Shown: positions 1-8,410, counted from the stretch's first letter. The stretch is DNA of 64,000 bases from Chitinophaga solisilvae (GCF_009928525.1 NZ_JAABOK010000006.1:248001-312000), one strand, 5' to 3'. Notes: a model not told the origin generated them from the letters alone. Program-made: numbers and translations.

Positions 1-13
1 CCGGTCTTCCGCT
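1..13 (+). tRNA. 3' end of a tRNA-Gly gene (cut by window start)
   Basis: The first 13 bases (CCGGTCTTCCGCT) are identical to the last 13 bases of the complete tRNA-Gly at 71-143: the end of the T arm, the acceptor 3' strand and the discriminator base. Only this tail is visible, so the anticodon cannot be read. It implies a tandem pair of very similar tRNA-Gly genes about 57 bp apart. Confidence 0.75.
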
Positions 14-70
14 CCAAAGTCTGATGGCAGCATCAGCAACAAGTTCTTACAAAACGAAAGTTTTACACCT

Positions 71-143
<73 letters not shown>

Positions 144-145
144 CT

Positions 146-181
146 AAAAGCCTGATTGATTCATTCAATCAGGCTTTTTTT
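146..181 (+). terminator. Rho-independent terminator of the tRNA-Gly transcript
   Basis: Perfect 11-bp stem AGCCTGATTGA (149-159) with TCAATCAGGCT (165-175), a 5-nt loop and a run of seven T. It directly follows the tRNA and overlaps no gene. Confidence 0.9.
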
Positions 182-289
182 ATTTTATTATTTTATTATT
201 TGAGATTTACATAAGAAAGGAGATCTGAGCAAATATTTCTGCTCAGATCTCCTTTCTTATGTAAATCTCAAATAATAAAATAATAAAAT
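182..289. repeat. Long palindrome P1 (TTATTTG-type arms)
   Basis: Arms 182-230 and 241-289 match at all 49 positions by eye, around a 10-nt loop. The outer part of the arm is ATTATTTGAGATTT-like and is shared with P4, P5 and the remnant at 42093. The inner part (a GGAGATCTGAGC core) is specific to this locus. It lies between the tRNA terminator and the stop codon of the convergent membrane-protein gene (292). The right arm ends two bases before that stop. It could act as a terminator for the minus strand, but the stem is far longer than a terminator needs. Confidence 0.9.
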
Positions 290-291
290 GA

Positions 292-1446
292 CTAGTATTG
301 GCCGCTTGCGCCTCCTCCGCCTCCGGTGCCGCCGCCGAACTCCATGCCCTGCTGGGGGGCAGAAGGGGTGAGGGTTTCGGATATAATCAGCGACTCAACC
401 TGAAGTTTATCCATGAGGGCCTGTTGGTCCGTTTCTTTGTAGGTGAAGCCGTTCCTGGGTGTCTGGAGGTATCTGATCAGCAGCCATGCTCCGCCGATGA
501 GCAGGATACCTGCCGCTACCATGGCTGTTTCCAGAGGCAGCAGGTGATGGTAGTAACGCACGGTAAATACAATGGCCGCTACCAGCAACAGGCCGGTACG
601 CAGCCGTATCACATCTTTTTTGCGGATCCCGTAATACAGGTACAGCAACGGAATGGTTACCGTCAATATCCAGAACAGCCAGCCGAAAGGTATGTCCTGA
701 CCAGGGGCCAGCTCTATTTCAAACATGGTAATACTTAATTCACGCACAATGTAATAGTTGCCCGCAGCGTATAAAGTAATGAGGGAGAGGACTTCCACCA
801 CTGTGAGACAATTCCTGTAATAACGGAAGCTATTCCGTGTTTTCCATTTTCTCACTGCCAGATAAACGCCTCCGGAAATAAGCATTATCAGGAAAGGCAA
901 TACGGCCATGGCTACCGGACCTGTACTCAGATTGAAGATAAGCATGAGCAGGGCGAGGTAGGCAACGCCCGCACAGAACGCGTTGGCAAAACGGAGTGTA
1001 GCCAGTAATGTTAATAGCAGTGCGATGGCACTGTGCACTGTCATGGAAGGATCGCTCTTCAGCGTAAGTCCGCCATGAATAAAGATAATAGCGCCATACA
1101 GCAGCGCATCGTCAATACCGCAATGAAAGCACTGTCTGCCACCACGAACAGATAACTCACACGCAACGTAACAGAGCAGTCCCCAGACAATACCTAAAAT
1201 ATGGAAGTTATCGCCAAACATCTCCAGGTTAAGCAGACCAAAAAAACACAGCGATAAAATGATAACGATACAGGTAAGTATAAACAGGCCGATGCTGATC
1301 ATCAGGTTGGGCATGTAGAGCTTTACCGGATATGCTTCATGGATAGCGCGTTGCATATCTTCGCTGATGCATCCCTGTTTAAATGCTTCGTTGGCCTCCT
1401 GCCGGATTTCGAGGTTATCAAGACTTTGTCGATTATAGGCAATCAT
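292..1446 (-). CDS. Multi-pass membrane protein of unknown function, second gene of a pair
   Basis: 384 residues with a soluble N-terminal stretch of about 45 residues and then roughly ten hydrophobic segments, so an inner-membrane location is likely. The N-terminal part (EANEAFKQGCISEDMQRAI) resembles the short helical region that precedes the membrane segments in DUF2157-like proteins; the family call is tentative. The C-terminus ends in a glycine-rich tail, GGGTGGGGGASGQY, preceded by a hydrophilic region. The ATG overlaps the stop of the upstream gene as ATGA (1443-1446), which indicates translational coupling and a common role. No catalytic motif was recognised. Confidence 0.8.
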   Translation of the reverse strand: MIAYNRQSLDNLEIRQEANEAFKQGCISEDMQRAIHEAYPVKLYMPNLMISIGLFILTCIVIILSLCFFGLLNLEMFGDNFHILGIVWGLLCYVACELSVRGGRQCFHCGIDDALLYGAIIFIHGGLTLKSDPSMTVHSAIALLLTLLATLRFANAFCAGVAYLALLMLIFNLSTGPVAMAVLPFLIMLISGGVYLAVRKWKTRNSFRYYRNCLTVVEVLSLITLYAAGNYYIVRELSITMFEIELAPGQDIPFGWLFWILTVTIPLLYLYYGIRKKDVIRLRTGLLLVAAIVFTVRYYHHLLPLETAMVAAGILLIGGAWLLIRYLQTPRNGFTYKETDQQALMDKLQVESLIISETLTPSAPQQGMEFGGGTGGGGGASGQY

Positions 1447-2414
1447 GATTTAATTTTTTTGTTGAGATGAATCAGGAGGATAATAATACCTGTAGCAGAA
1501 GCAATGAGATAGAATAACGCCAGGAGAATAGCATCGATGTCTGCAAAGCGGTAGAGCACACACCCTATAGTGATGGTGAGCGCCACATACATATACAGGA
1601 CTGCTATCAGCACAAAATAGAAGGAGCGGAGTCTGAATCCATGGCGGATGACCAGTGCACCAGCGCCTGCTGCCAGCAGGAACCACAGCACATATGTGTG
1701 CTCAAATACCACGATAGCCGCGCAGGCTGCAATAAAGAAGATGTGTGCGCCGAAGTTCTGATAGGTGAAGGCAAAATGCGGCTTGATTTTTTTCTGTTCA
1801 GACAGTATGCCCGCGATGTATAATCCTGCACCGAGTAACAGCGCGGTGTAGGTAAGCGTATGATTGGAAAAATCGTTGGCGTAGAGTATGCGTCTCAGGG
1901 AAACGGTAATGCCGGCCCATGCTGCCAGGTTGGTAATTGCCAGGGATAATACGCCCAGATGGTCGAAATAATAGGCGCTGAAGAACAGGACCGCCATGGG
2001 TACAAAGGTAGCCAGCCCGTACCGGGAGCCGAACAGGCCGTACTGGAACTGGAGGTAGCCGATGAAGGTCACGAAAGTCAGACAACCTAACAGCAACGCA
2101 TAATCGAAAAATGCGTTGGGGGATTCCACTTTATCGTAGGAAAAGGGAGCTTTTTGTTTGTAGCAGTAGGTGAAACCGGCGATGCTGACGGCCGCCAGGA
2201 GTACAATGATAATCTGGTGCCCGATGGTATCCAGGTTTTTGTAGACCAGGATGCCCAGGCCGCCGCTGAGTAGTAAAACGCCGAGGTACAGGATGGTTTT
2301 GATTTCCCAGTGCAGGGAAAAGAGACGGTTACGGTTGGCAGTCTCCATCTTTTCAAGTGCCGTTGCATCAATCAGGTTTTCCTGATACAGTTTTTTAAAT
2401 AAGAGAATGTTCAT
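1443..2414 (-). CDS. DUF2157-like multi-pass membrane protein
   Basis: 323 residues from the ATG at 2414 (MNILLFKKLYQENLI). A longer reading from 2474 would add 20 residues (MMKLYRFPFNFT) that do not look like part of the family, so the internal ATG is preferred. The N-terminal cytosolic region (LYQENLIDATALEKME) is followed by about nine transmembrane segments, matching the architecture of DUF2157 predicted membrane proteins. It is the first gene of a two-gene operon with the protein at 292-1446 and overlaps it by four bases. Function unknown. Confidence 0.8.
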   Translation of the reverse strand: MNILLFKKLYQENLIDATALEKMETANRNRLFSLHWEIKTILYLGVLLLSGGLGILVYKNLDTIGHQIIIVLLAAVSIAGFTYCYKQKAPFSYDKVESPNAFFDYALLLGCLTFVTFIGYLQFQYGLFGSRYGLATFVPMAVLFFSAYYFDHLGVLSLAITNLAAWAGITVSLRRILYANDFSNHTLTYTALLLGAGLYIAGILSEQKKIKPHFAFTYQNFGAHIFFIAACAAIVVFEHTYVLWFLLAAGAGALVIRHGFRLRSFYFVLIAVLYMYVALTITIGCVLYRFADIDAILLALFYLIASATGIIILLIHLNKKIKS

Positions 2415-2692
2415 GTGGGGAATACTATAATTATGAGGTGTAAAATTAAACGGAAAGCGGTATAATTTCATCAAATAATGTGTGCCACAGCCAATTTCGG
2501 GCTATTATGCCCTTGCGGGTACTGTTGCAGACTGCCGGTATCCGGTTGAAAAAACGCAGGTCTGCAGCAGCAACTTACAGAAAAATCGATATTTTGGTAT
2601 AGCCGGCTGCATTTAAATTAAAAAATGACACAACTGTGCGTAACAGTGATGCGGCGGGTATAACCTGATTAATAACCGGAACAGTTTATTTT

Positions 2693-3565
2693 ATGGAGAT
2701 ATTTCAGGCATCCTTATTTTCAGCGGAGCAGTATGAACTGGGGGAAGGTGCTTTCTGGTGGCCGGAGCGGGCAGTATGGTGCTGGGTAGATATCCTGGGG
2801 CATACGTTTTATATGCAGGATCCGGCCGGCCGGCGCAGCACATTTCATATAGGCGAATACGTTAGTGTAATGGTGCCGGTGGCTGGCAGCGGGGAACTGT
2901 TGTTGGGCTTACAGGGGCGCGTGGTGCGGTTTTCGCCGGAGCAGGGGCTGGGCCGTATGCTGACGGTACTGGACGGTAATCCCGGGATGCGTTGTAATGA
3001 TGGCGGCTGTGACCCTGCCGGCCGGTTATGGATAGGCACCATGCACCTGATTACCCAGCACGACAACGGGGCTTTGTATTGCGTGGAAGGCAACCGGCCG
3101 CCGGTGATCCGGCTGGCGCAGGTAAGCATCCCCAACGGGATCGTATGGAAGGGAGATCTCATGTATTTTACCGATACAGCCACGAATATGATACAGGAAT
3201 ACCGCTATGATGTGGAAAAGGGTACCGTGAGCCAACCCCGGAGGGCGGTGACGGTACCGGCGGAGCTGGGAAGCCCGGATGGTATGACGATAGACAGTGA
3301 AGGGATGTTGTGGGTGGCGCATTGGGGTGGCCGGGGTGTATATCGCTGGAATCCTGTCAGCGGGGAACTGCTGGCACATATTGAAATACCGGCCCTGCAG
3401 GTCTCTTCCTGTATTTTCGGAGGGCCGGATATGCAGGATATGCTGATTACTACTGCCCGGGAGCATATGACTGCAGAGCAGTTACAGCAATATCCCCTTA
3501 GTGGTAGCCTGTTTCACGTTAAATTGCCTTACAAAGGTTTACCAGTCAATTATTTTAAATATTAA
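2693..3565 (+). CDS. SMP-30/gluconolactonase/LRE family protein
   Basis: 290 residues with no signal peptide, so cytosolic. It begins with the family's metal-binding glutamate context (LGEGAFWWPE) and carries the hallmark blade motifs RCNDGGCDPAGRLWIGTM, SIPNGIVW and GSPDGMTIDSEGMLWVAHW, which supply the Asn and Asp ligands of the six-bladed propeller. Family members hydrolyse sugar lactones such as gluconolactone or related esters. The length is typical. It is monocistronic and divergent from the membrane-protein pair, with a 218-bp spacer between them that holds no other feature I can support. The substrate cannot be read from sequence. Confidence 0.9.
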   Translation: MEIFQASLFSAEQYELGEGAFWWPERAVWCWVDILGHTFYMQDPAGRRSTFHIGEYVSVMVPVAGSGELLLGLQGRVVRFSPEQGLGRMLTVLDGNPGMRCNDGGCDPAGRLWIGTMHLITQHDNGALYCVEGNRPPVIRLAQVSIPNGIVWKGDLMYFTDTATNMIQEYRYDVEKGTVSQPRRAVTVPAELGSPDGMTIDSEGMLWVAHWGGRGVYRWNPVSGELLAHIEIPALQVSSCIFGGPDMQDMLITTAREHMTAEQLQQYPLSGSLFHVKLPYKGLPVNYFKY

Positions 3566-3611
3566 TTATTTATACATTTAAATGTTTCACGTTAATGTGC
3601 TGCTTATTTCG

Positions 3612-3620
3612 TATATTTGC
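3612..3620 (+). promoter_or_regulatory. Bacteroidota-type -7 promoter box (TATATTTG)
   Basis: TATATTTGC is a full match to the TAnnTTTG -7 element used by the primary sigma factor of Bacteroidota. It lies about 130 bp before the NATD1-type gene at 3752. The upstream -33 element is weak. A matching box occurs before several other genes in this window. Confidence 0.45.
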
Positions 3621-3751
3621 AGCCGGAATAGCTTATTGAAGGTATTTTAATACCATATCACGCTAGATTGACATTACTACTTTCCCTTTTTGCAGAAGAT
3701 ACTTTCCTTTTAGTACGCTACTATAAGAGCACAGTTTGTATAAACTAATTA

Positions 3752-4051
3752 ATGATCATGAAGGATTTCAAAATTATTGACAACAAGGAAGCCAGACAGT
3801 TTGAGGCGCATATTGCCGGACAGTTGGCGAAAGTGATTTATGAAAGAAACGGCAGCCGTATTTTCCTGACAGGTGCGGAAGTACCTCCTACCCTGGAAAA
3901 ACAGGGCGTTTTGCCGGTGATGCTGGGAAAAGTGATGGAAGAAATTTCTTCCCAGAACATCCGCATGGTACCTTCCAGCAAGAAGGTAGCGGAGTATGTA
4001 CGCAGTAACCCGCAGTGGAAGACGCTGCTGGCGCACGGCCTGCATATTTAA
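3752..4051 (+). CDS. NATD1/YjdJ-type GNAT acetyltransferase (COG2388-like)
   Basis: 99 residues that follow the short single-domain GNAT layout: a strand with EARQFEAHIAGQLAKVIYE, then IFLTGAEVPPTLEKQGVLPVMLGKVMEE as the acetyl-CoA-binding turn and helix, and ending in IRMVPSSKKVAEYVRSNPQW as in NATD1 and YjdJ. The usual His-Thr before the Glu-Val of the family is Thr-Gly-Ala here. ATG at 3752 or 3758 are both possible starts. The substrate is unknown. Its stop codon forms the edge of palindrome P2, and the gene is convergent with the OmpH-like gene. Confidence 0.8.
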   Translation: MIMKDFKIIDNKEARQFEAHIAGQLAKVIYERNGSRIFLTGAEVPPTLEKQGVLPVMLGKVMEEISSQNIRMVPSSKKVAEYVRSNPQWKTLLAHGLHI

Positions 4052-4167
4052 TTACGAATTACGAATGATGAATGATGAGTTAGGGCGAAGACCTAAGCGA
4101 CTAAAGAAATTTAATCATCGCTTAGGTCTTCGCCCTAACTCATCATTCATCATTCGTAATTCATAAT
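4051..4167. repeat. Long palindrome P2 (AATTACG-heptamer arms)
   Basis: Arms 4051-4100 and 4118-4167 match at 49 of 50 positions around a 17-nt loop. The outer arm is AATTACG-type heptamers followed by GATGAATGATGAGTTAG; the inner arm is GGCGAAGACCTAAGCGA. The first base of the left arm is the last base of the upstream stop codon. It lies between convergent genes. Confidence 0.9.
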
Positions 4168-4171
4168 TTTT

Positions 4172-4262
4172 TGATTTCGGTATCCGGACAACAGCGATGA
4201 TCTCCTTTTTAGAATGGCGGAAAGAGAACAACACACAGGAGGAGTCGCCGGACCCGAAATCA
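4172..4262. other. Second imperfect inverted repeat downstream of the OmpH-like gene
   Basis: TGATTTCGG followed by TA and TCCGG (4172-4187) pairs with CCGGA-C-CCGAAATCA (4248-4262), flanking a 60-nt centre with no reading frame of note. It could be the terminator-like 3' structure of the OmpH transcript, a small structured RNA or a decayed palindrome related to P2. Only the pairing is seen. Confidence 0.4.
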
Positions 4263-4284
4263 GAAACGTAAACAGGTGAATTAT

Positions 4285-4791
4285 TTATTTTAACCCCAGT
4301 CTGGCTTTTACTGCTTCCAGCAGGTCATCCGTTTCTGAGGCGATAAGTACGGCATCTTTGGAATTATCTATCACCATCGTATAGCCTTTACCGGTAGCCA
4401 CTTCTTTCAGTGCCTTTTTCGCTTTCTCCATAATCGGTTTCAGCAGCAGCTGGTCTTTCTGGGCTATTTTCTCTTCCATGCGCTCCCGGTAATCGGTGAT
4501 TCTTGTCTGCGCATCCCGGATTTCCTTTTCCATTCCGGCCAGTTTCTCCTGGCTGGCATGGGTGTTGGCTCCGGTGCTGTCATATTGCTTTACAAGCCTT
4601 GTATATTCATCTACCAGATATTGCCCGTCTTTAGCCAGTTCATCCTGATACAGGCGTAAAGTATCATTTGCCAGTTTAGTTTCCGGCATGAGCCCGATCA
4701 GCTGCTGAAAATTGATGTAGGCTGTCTTGCTTTGTGCAGATACTCCCAGGGTAACGAAAAATAACAGTGTGGCAGTAAAGATGAACCTCAT
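4285..4791 (-). CDS. OmpH/Skp-family periplasmic chaperone
   Basis: 168 residues. A Sec signal peptide (MRFIFTATLLFFVTLGVSA, cleavage near ASAQS) is followed by the short strand AYINFQQLIGLMPETK, which matches the OmpH N-terminal signature. A long charged coiled-coil region (about residues 40-125) comes next, and then the returning strand YTMVIDNSKDAVLIA. Family members are trimeric tentacle chaperones that hold unfolded outer-membrane proteins. Length and domain order are typical. Monocistronic, convergent with the NATD1-type gene. Confidence 0.9.
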   Translation of the reverse strand: MRFIFTATLLFFVTLGVSAQSKTAYINFQQLIGLMPETKLANDTLRLYQDELAKDGQYLVDEYTRLVKQYDSTGANTHASQEKLAGMEKEIRDAQTRITDYRERMEEKIAQKDQLLLKPIMEKAKKALKEVATGKGYTMVIDNSKDAVLIASETDDLLEAVKARLGLK

Positions 4792-4890
4792 GGTATAGTT
4801 TTCAGCAATATTATAGAATAGATATATAAGATAATGTTAAATTGGCCTTAATCAGGACAATAATATCCCGAAAAGCAATTTTTTCACAGG

Positions 4891-4924
4891 GCGTAGGGGT
4901 ACTTTCTGCTCAGCGTGTCGTTAA
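4891..4924 (+). promoter_or_regulatory. Candidate ECF-sigma promoter of the sigma/FecR/STN operon
   Basis: GCGTAGGGGTA (4891-4901), a 12-nt spacer, then CGTGTCGTTAA (4914-4924). The same two 11-mers with the same 12-nt spacer recur at 8377-8410 before the second repeat protein, while the spacers differ. That is the pattern of an ECF -35/-10 pair. It puts transcription start near 4930, so the sigma gene would be autoregulated. Confidence 0.7.
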
Positions 4925-4983
4925 AGAAAGCATTTCAATTGGCAGAAGGAATTATCTTTGACCTCAGTTATCAAAACTTTAGC

Positions 4984-5568
4984 ATGGATTTGCATCATCC
5001 AGGTGATACCTCATTACTGGAAAAAGAAGACACATTAACCTTTGAGCAAGCCTTTAAAACTCATTTTAAGGGTCTGCATGCCTATGCCTGCACTATACTG
5101 AAGGACGAGATCATGGCCGAAGAAATGGTGCAGAATGTATTCTGCAAACTCTGGGAGAAATCCGGAGATATAAAGATCAGGCAATCCATATCAGGATACC
5201 TCTACCGCGCTGTATATCATGAAAGTATCAATTACCTGCGGCATCAGAAAGTGAAAGCCACCCATCAGGCACATACCCAATACCAGATGAGCAATAACAG
5301 GGATACCGGCAATACCTCCGGTAAGGTGACCATGAAAGAGCTGGAAGAAAAGCTGGATAAGGCACTGCGCGAACTGCCGGAAAAATGCAGGACCGTTTTC
5401 CAGATGAGCCGGTTTGAAGAATTAAAGTACCAGGAAATTGCTAACCGCCTGGACATCTCCGTGAAAACAGTTGAAAATCAGATGGGTAAAGCATTACGGC
5501 TGCTTCGCCTGAACCTGGTAGACTTTCTGCCCCTGATTTTATTATTGCTCAATCTTCTAAATTTTTGA
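4984..5568 (+). CDS. ECF RNA polymerase sigma factor (FecI-like, Bacteroidota type)
   Basis: 194 residues from the ATG at 4984. Upstream in-frame reading to a GTG at 4915 is rejected because that codon lies inside the presumed -10 box. Region 2 is FKTHFKGLHAYACTILKD with EEMVQNVFCKLWE. Region 4 is LPEKCRTVFQMSRFEELKYQ with the helix-turn-helix IANRLDISVKTVENQM. The C-terminus is an unusually hydrophobic tail (FLPLILLLLNLLNF), a feature of some Bacteroidota ECF factors that might favour membrane contact. It is followed after four bases by its FecR anti-sigma gene. It is expected to be held inactive by that protein and to drive the two promoters at 4891 and 8377. Confidence 0.93.
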   Translation: MDLHHPGDTSLLEKEDTLTFEQAFKTHFKGLHAYACTILKDEIMAEEMVQNVFCKLWEKSGDIKIRQSISGYLYRAVYHESINYLRHQKVKATHQAHTQYQMSNNRDTGNTSGKVTMKELEEKLDKALRELPEKCRTVFQMSRFEELKYQEIANRLDISVKTVENQMGKALRLLRLNLVDFLPLILLLLNLLNF

Positions 5569-5572
5569 TAAG

Positions 5573-6556
5573 GTGAAAAAGCGTACGGATCATATTAATG
5601 ATGACCTTCTGGTAAAATACCTGCTGAAGATAACGACCGCTTCAGAGCAGGCGGACGTAGAACAGTGGATGGCAGAAGATGCAGCCAATGCGCGGTATTT
5701 CGAACATTTCCGCCTTATCTGGGAGGAGAGCAGGAAGCTGGCAGCTGTGAGCACCGTGAATGAAAACGATGCCTGGATGCGCTTTCAGCAACGTGTAGGC
5801 GCAAACGAACATAAACAGGAAGCCCGTATTATACAGACAGATACCTCCTTCTGGAAACGTAATCTGAGCATCGCCGCTTCGCTGCTGGTACTGCTCGGCG
5901 CCGCAGGATACTGGTACATGTCCAATTTTCATGTATCCCAGGAAGTACTGTATTCCCATACGGCTGTCAGAACAGATACCCTCCCCGACGGCTCCTTTGT
6001 GACACTCAATAAAGAATCTTCCCTGCGCTTCCCTTCTTCGTTCGGCAAGGAACGCCAGGTAAAACTGGAAGGCGAAGCCTTCTTCAACATAGCCCAGGAT
6101 CCGGGGAAACCCTTTGTCATCCGGGTGAATGAAGTAACCGTAACAGTATTGGGTACATCTTTCAATATCAAAAGCGCCAACGGAAAAACAGAAGTTATTG
6201 TGGAAACAGGCGCCGTAGAAGTCTCTAAAAATAATAACAGCATACAACTCCGGCAACATGAAAAAGCTGTGGTGACAGCTGCAGATGCCAGCCCGGTAAA
6301 ACAGGAGAATACAGATGAGCTGTATAACTATTACCGCACCCAGACTTTTGTCTGCAACAATACACCCCTGTGGAAACTCGCAAACATCCTGCAGGATGCC
6401 TATGGCGTGGATATTGTGATTGCCGATGCCGCCAAAAGAGAGCTGCCGATCAATGTCACTTTCGAAAACAGTTCGCTCGACAGCATCTTAAAAATTATTG
6501 GCCTCACCTATGATATTACCGTAGAAAAAAACGGGAATCAGATTATCTTGAAATAA
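5573..6556 (+). CDS. FecR-family anti-sigma factor
   Basis: 327 residues from a GTG four bases after the sigma stop, with no better ATG. The N-terminal cytosolic anti-sigma part (residues 1 to about 93) contains the FecR-typical VEQWMAEDAANARYFEHFRLIWEES region. One transmembrane helix follows (about 94-113, IAASLLVLLGAAGYWYM). Then comes the periplasmic FecR domain with DTLPDGSFVTLNKESSLRFP and a C-terminal secretin-like DUF4974 domain ending in ITVEKNGNQIILK. It should bridge the sigma factor in the cytosol and the STN domain of the next gene product in the periplasm. Confidence 0.93.
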   Translation: MKKRTDHINDDLLVKYLLKITTASEQADVEQWMAEDAANARYFEHFRLIWEESRKLAAVSTVNENDAWMRFQQRVGANEHKQEARIIQTDTSFWKRNLSIAASLLVLLGAAGYWYMSNFHVSQEVLYSHTAVRTDTLPDGSFVTLNKESSLRFPSSFGKERQVKLEGEAFFNIAQDPGKPFVIRVNEVTVTVLGTSFNIKSANGKTEVIVETGAVEVSKNNNSIQLRQHEKAVVTAADASPVKQENTDELYNYYRTQTFVCNNTPLWKLANILQDAYGVDIVIADAAKRELPINVTFENSSLDSILKIIGLTYDITVEKNGNQIILK

Positions 6557-6560
6557 TTGT

Positions 6561-8363
6561 ATGCCATTCAGCAGAATAATTTTAATCATATTACTGACAG
6601 CAGGATTGTCATGGCAAACGGCCGCACAAAGCCTGTTAAACAAAACGGTTTCACTGGAAGTAAAACGGCAGCCACTTTCCGAAGTACTCAACCAGATCTC
6701 CAGACAAGGCAATTTTTATTTTTCCTACATCAGTAATATTCTGCCGCAGGATAGCCTGGTCAGTATCAGCGTAAACAGGAAATCGGTCAGACATGTACTG
6801 GATATATTATTTGAAGGCGACTATGTATACAAGGAATCCGGAAATTATATCATCCTGCTGAAGAAAGTGTCGGGACAGGCCTATTACCAGATCAGCGGGT
6901 TCGTCACGGACAAGCGAACGGGAATGCGCATTTCCAATGCCAGCGTGTATGAACGACAGCAACTCATCTCTACACTAACAAATAACGACGGATACTTCAG
7001 GCTGCGGTTAAAGGATAAATATCCTACCGCAGCCATCAGCGTTAGTAAGGAGCTGTATGCAGATACCTCGCTGACGATTAACACCGGCCAGGATCAGGAA
7101 GTAGCGGTAACCATTTCTCCGGTTACCTTTCAGCTGAAAACTGTTGAAATTACCAGCCAGGTGGAAAGAACATGGCTCGGCCGTATGCTCTTATCTTCCC
7201 GCCAGAAAATGCAGAGTATGAACCTCACCTCTTTCCTGGCGGATAAGCCCTACCAGGCATCCCTGGCTCCCGGCCTGGGTACGCACGGCAAAATGGGCGC
7301 TCAGGTTGTCAATAAATTTTCTGTCAACATATTAGGCGGTTATACTGCCGGTGTTGATGGTGTGGAGATAGGTACCGGATTCAATATCGTAAAGGGGAAT
7401 GTGAAGAATGTTCAGATAGCTGGTATCTTCAACGTAGTAGGTGGTAAAACCAGCGGTGTACAGATAGCAGGGCTGCACAATAACGTGCTGGATTCCATGA
7501 ATGGCGTGCAGGTAGGCGGCTTCAGCAACATTACCAGGGGCAACCAGGAAGGGGTGCAGATCAGCGGCGTCTACGGACAAACGAGAGGTAATTTCAGCGG
7601 CGTGCAGTTATCGGGCGTACTGAACGTCAGCAAAGGAAATATAGACGGGTGGCAGGTAGCAGGCGTGGTAAATGTGGCAGCTAAAAATGCCAAGGGCGTG
7701 CAGCTCAGTGGTATTGGTAATTTCACACAGAACGAATTTCATGGCGTACAGCTCACCGGTATCGGCAATATCAGCAAGAGCACCGTTAAGGGTGTGCAGC
7801 TCAGTACCATATTCAACTATGCCCGCAGGCTGGACGGCGTGCAGGTAGGGCTGGTCAACATTGCAGATACTACCACCGGTTACAGCATTGGCCTGATCAA
7901 TTTTGTGAAAAAAGGATACCACAAGGTATCTGTATTCAGTACAGAAACGCTGAACCTCAACGTAGCCTGGAAAAGCGGCCGGAAAGAACTCTACAGCATA
8001 CTGCTGGCAGGTATGAATGCCGGCACTGAAAAGGCTTATCAGATAGGATATGGTATCGGTAAGGAAATTCCTTTCAACAGAAATTTCTTCCTCGCTGCAG
8101 AAATCACCGGCGCCAGCCTGTATATTGGTGATAAAGATGGTATCAATACACAGATGATGCGTATGCAGCCGATGCTGAACCTGAGACTGGGCAAAAGTGT
8201 TTCTATCTTTGCAGGCCCTTCCTTCGTGATGCACTTCTTTGATAAAATAGAGCCGAAAGAAGGCTTTAAAACAAATATTCCGGGGAACAGTTACCCATCT
8301 TTCAATATGGGAGAACATGTTAAAGGATGGCTGGGGTGGCAGGCCGGCATCACTATCCTGTAA
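6561..8363 (+). CDS. STN + carboxypeptidase-regulatory-like + LA_2272 surface-repeat protein
   Basis: 600 residues. Signal peptide 1-22; STN domain about 24-102 (the domain that in TonB-dependent transducers touches FecR); a CarboxypepD_reg-like Ig fold about 108-195; a linker; about eleven tandem 16-residue repeats (about 267-442) with consensus G-V-Q-[IL]-[AS]-G-[IV]-x-N-[IV]-x-[KR]-G-N-x-x; and a C-terminal part with alternating strands (LLAGMNAGTEKAYQIGYGIG onward) that may form a small barrel. No TonB plug or receptor barrel is present. The four-base gap after FecR places it as the receptor of this sigma/anti-sigma system, which is unusual because that place is normally held by a TonB-dependent transporter. 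Ligand unknown. Confidence 0.85.
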   Translation: MPFSRIILIILLTAGLSWQTAAQSLLNKTVSLEVKRQPLSEVLNQISRQGNFYFSYISNILPQDSLVSISVNRKSVRHVLDILFEGDYVYKESGNYIILLKKVSGQAYYQISGFVTDKRTGMRISNASVYERQQLISTLTNNDGYFRLRLKDKYPTAAISVSKELYADTSLTINTGQDQEVAVTISPVTFQLKTVEITSQVERTWLGRMLLSSRQKMQSMNLTSFLADKPYQASLAPGLGTHGKMGAQVVNKFSVNILGGYTAGVDGVEIGTGFNIVKGNVKNVQIAGIFNVVGGKTSGVQIAGLHNNVLDSMNGVQVGGFSNITRGNQEGVQISGVYGQTRGNFSGVQLSGVLNVSKGNIDGWQVAGVVNVAAKNAKGVQLSGIGNFTQNEFHGVQLTGIGNISKSTVKGVQLSTIFNYARRLDGVQVGLVNIADTTTGYSIGLINFVKKGYHKVSVFSTETLNLNVAWKSGRKELYSILLAGMNAGTEKAYQIGYGIGKEIPFNRNFFLAAEITGASLYIGDKDGINTQMMRMQPMLNLRLGKSVSIFAGPSFVMHFFDKIEPKEGFKTNIPGNSYPSFNMGEHVKGWLGWQAGITIL

Positions 8364-8376
8364 ATTAAATTTTTTT

Positions 8377-8410
8377 GCGTAGGGGTATGTTCTTCCTGGC
8401 GTGTCGTTAA
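8377..8410 (+). promoter_or_regulatory. Second copy of the candidate ECF-sigma promoter
   Basis: GCGTAGGGGTA (8377-8387), a 12-nt spacer, CGTGTCGTTAA (8400-8410): both half-sites identical to those at 4891-4924 and the same spacing, with an unrelated spacer sequence. The next ATG is at 8436, so the 5' leader would be about 20 nt. It links the downstream repeat protein to the sigma factor at 4984. Confidence 0.75.

Noticed and set aside
298..738. 146-codon plus-strand frame opposite the membrane protein
   Set aside because: Shadow frame of a coupled membrane-protein gene; no motif, and it starts within the opposite gene's glycine-rich end.
4915..4983. N-terminal extension of the sigma factor from GTG 4915
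   Set aside because: The GTG lies inside the conserved CGTGTCGTTAA box, so it would not be transcribed from that promoter; the ATG at 4984 fits the family better.
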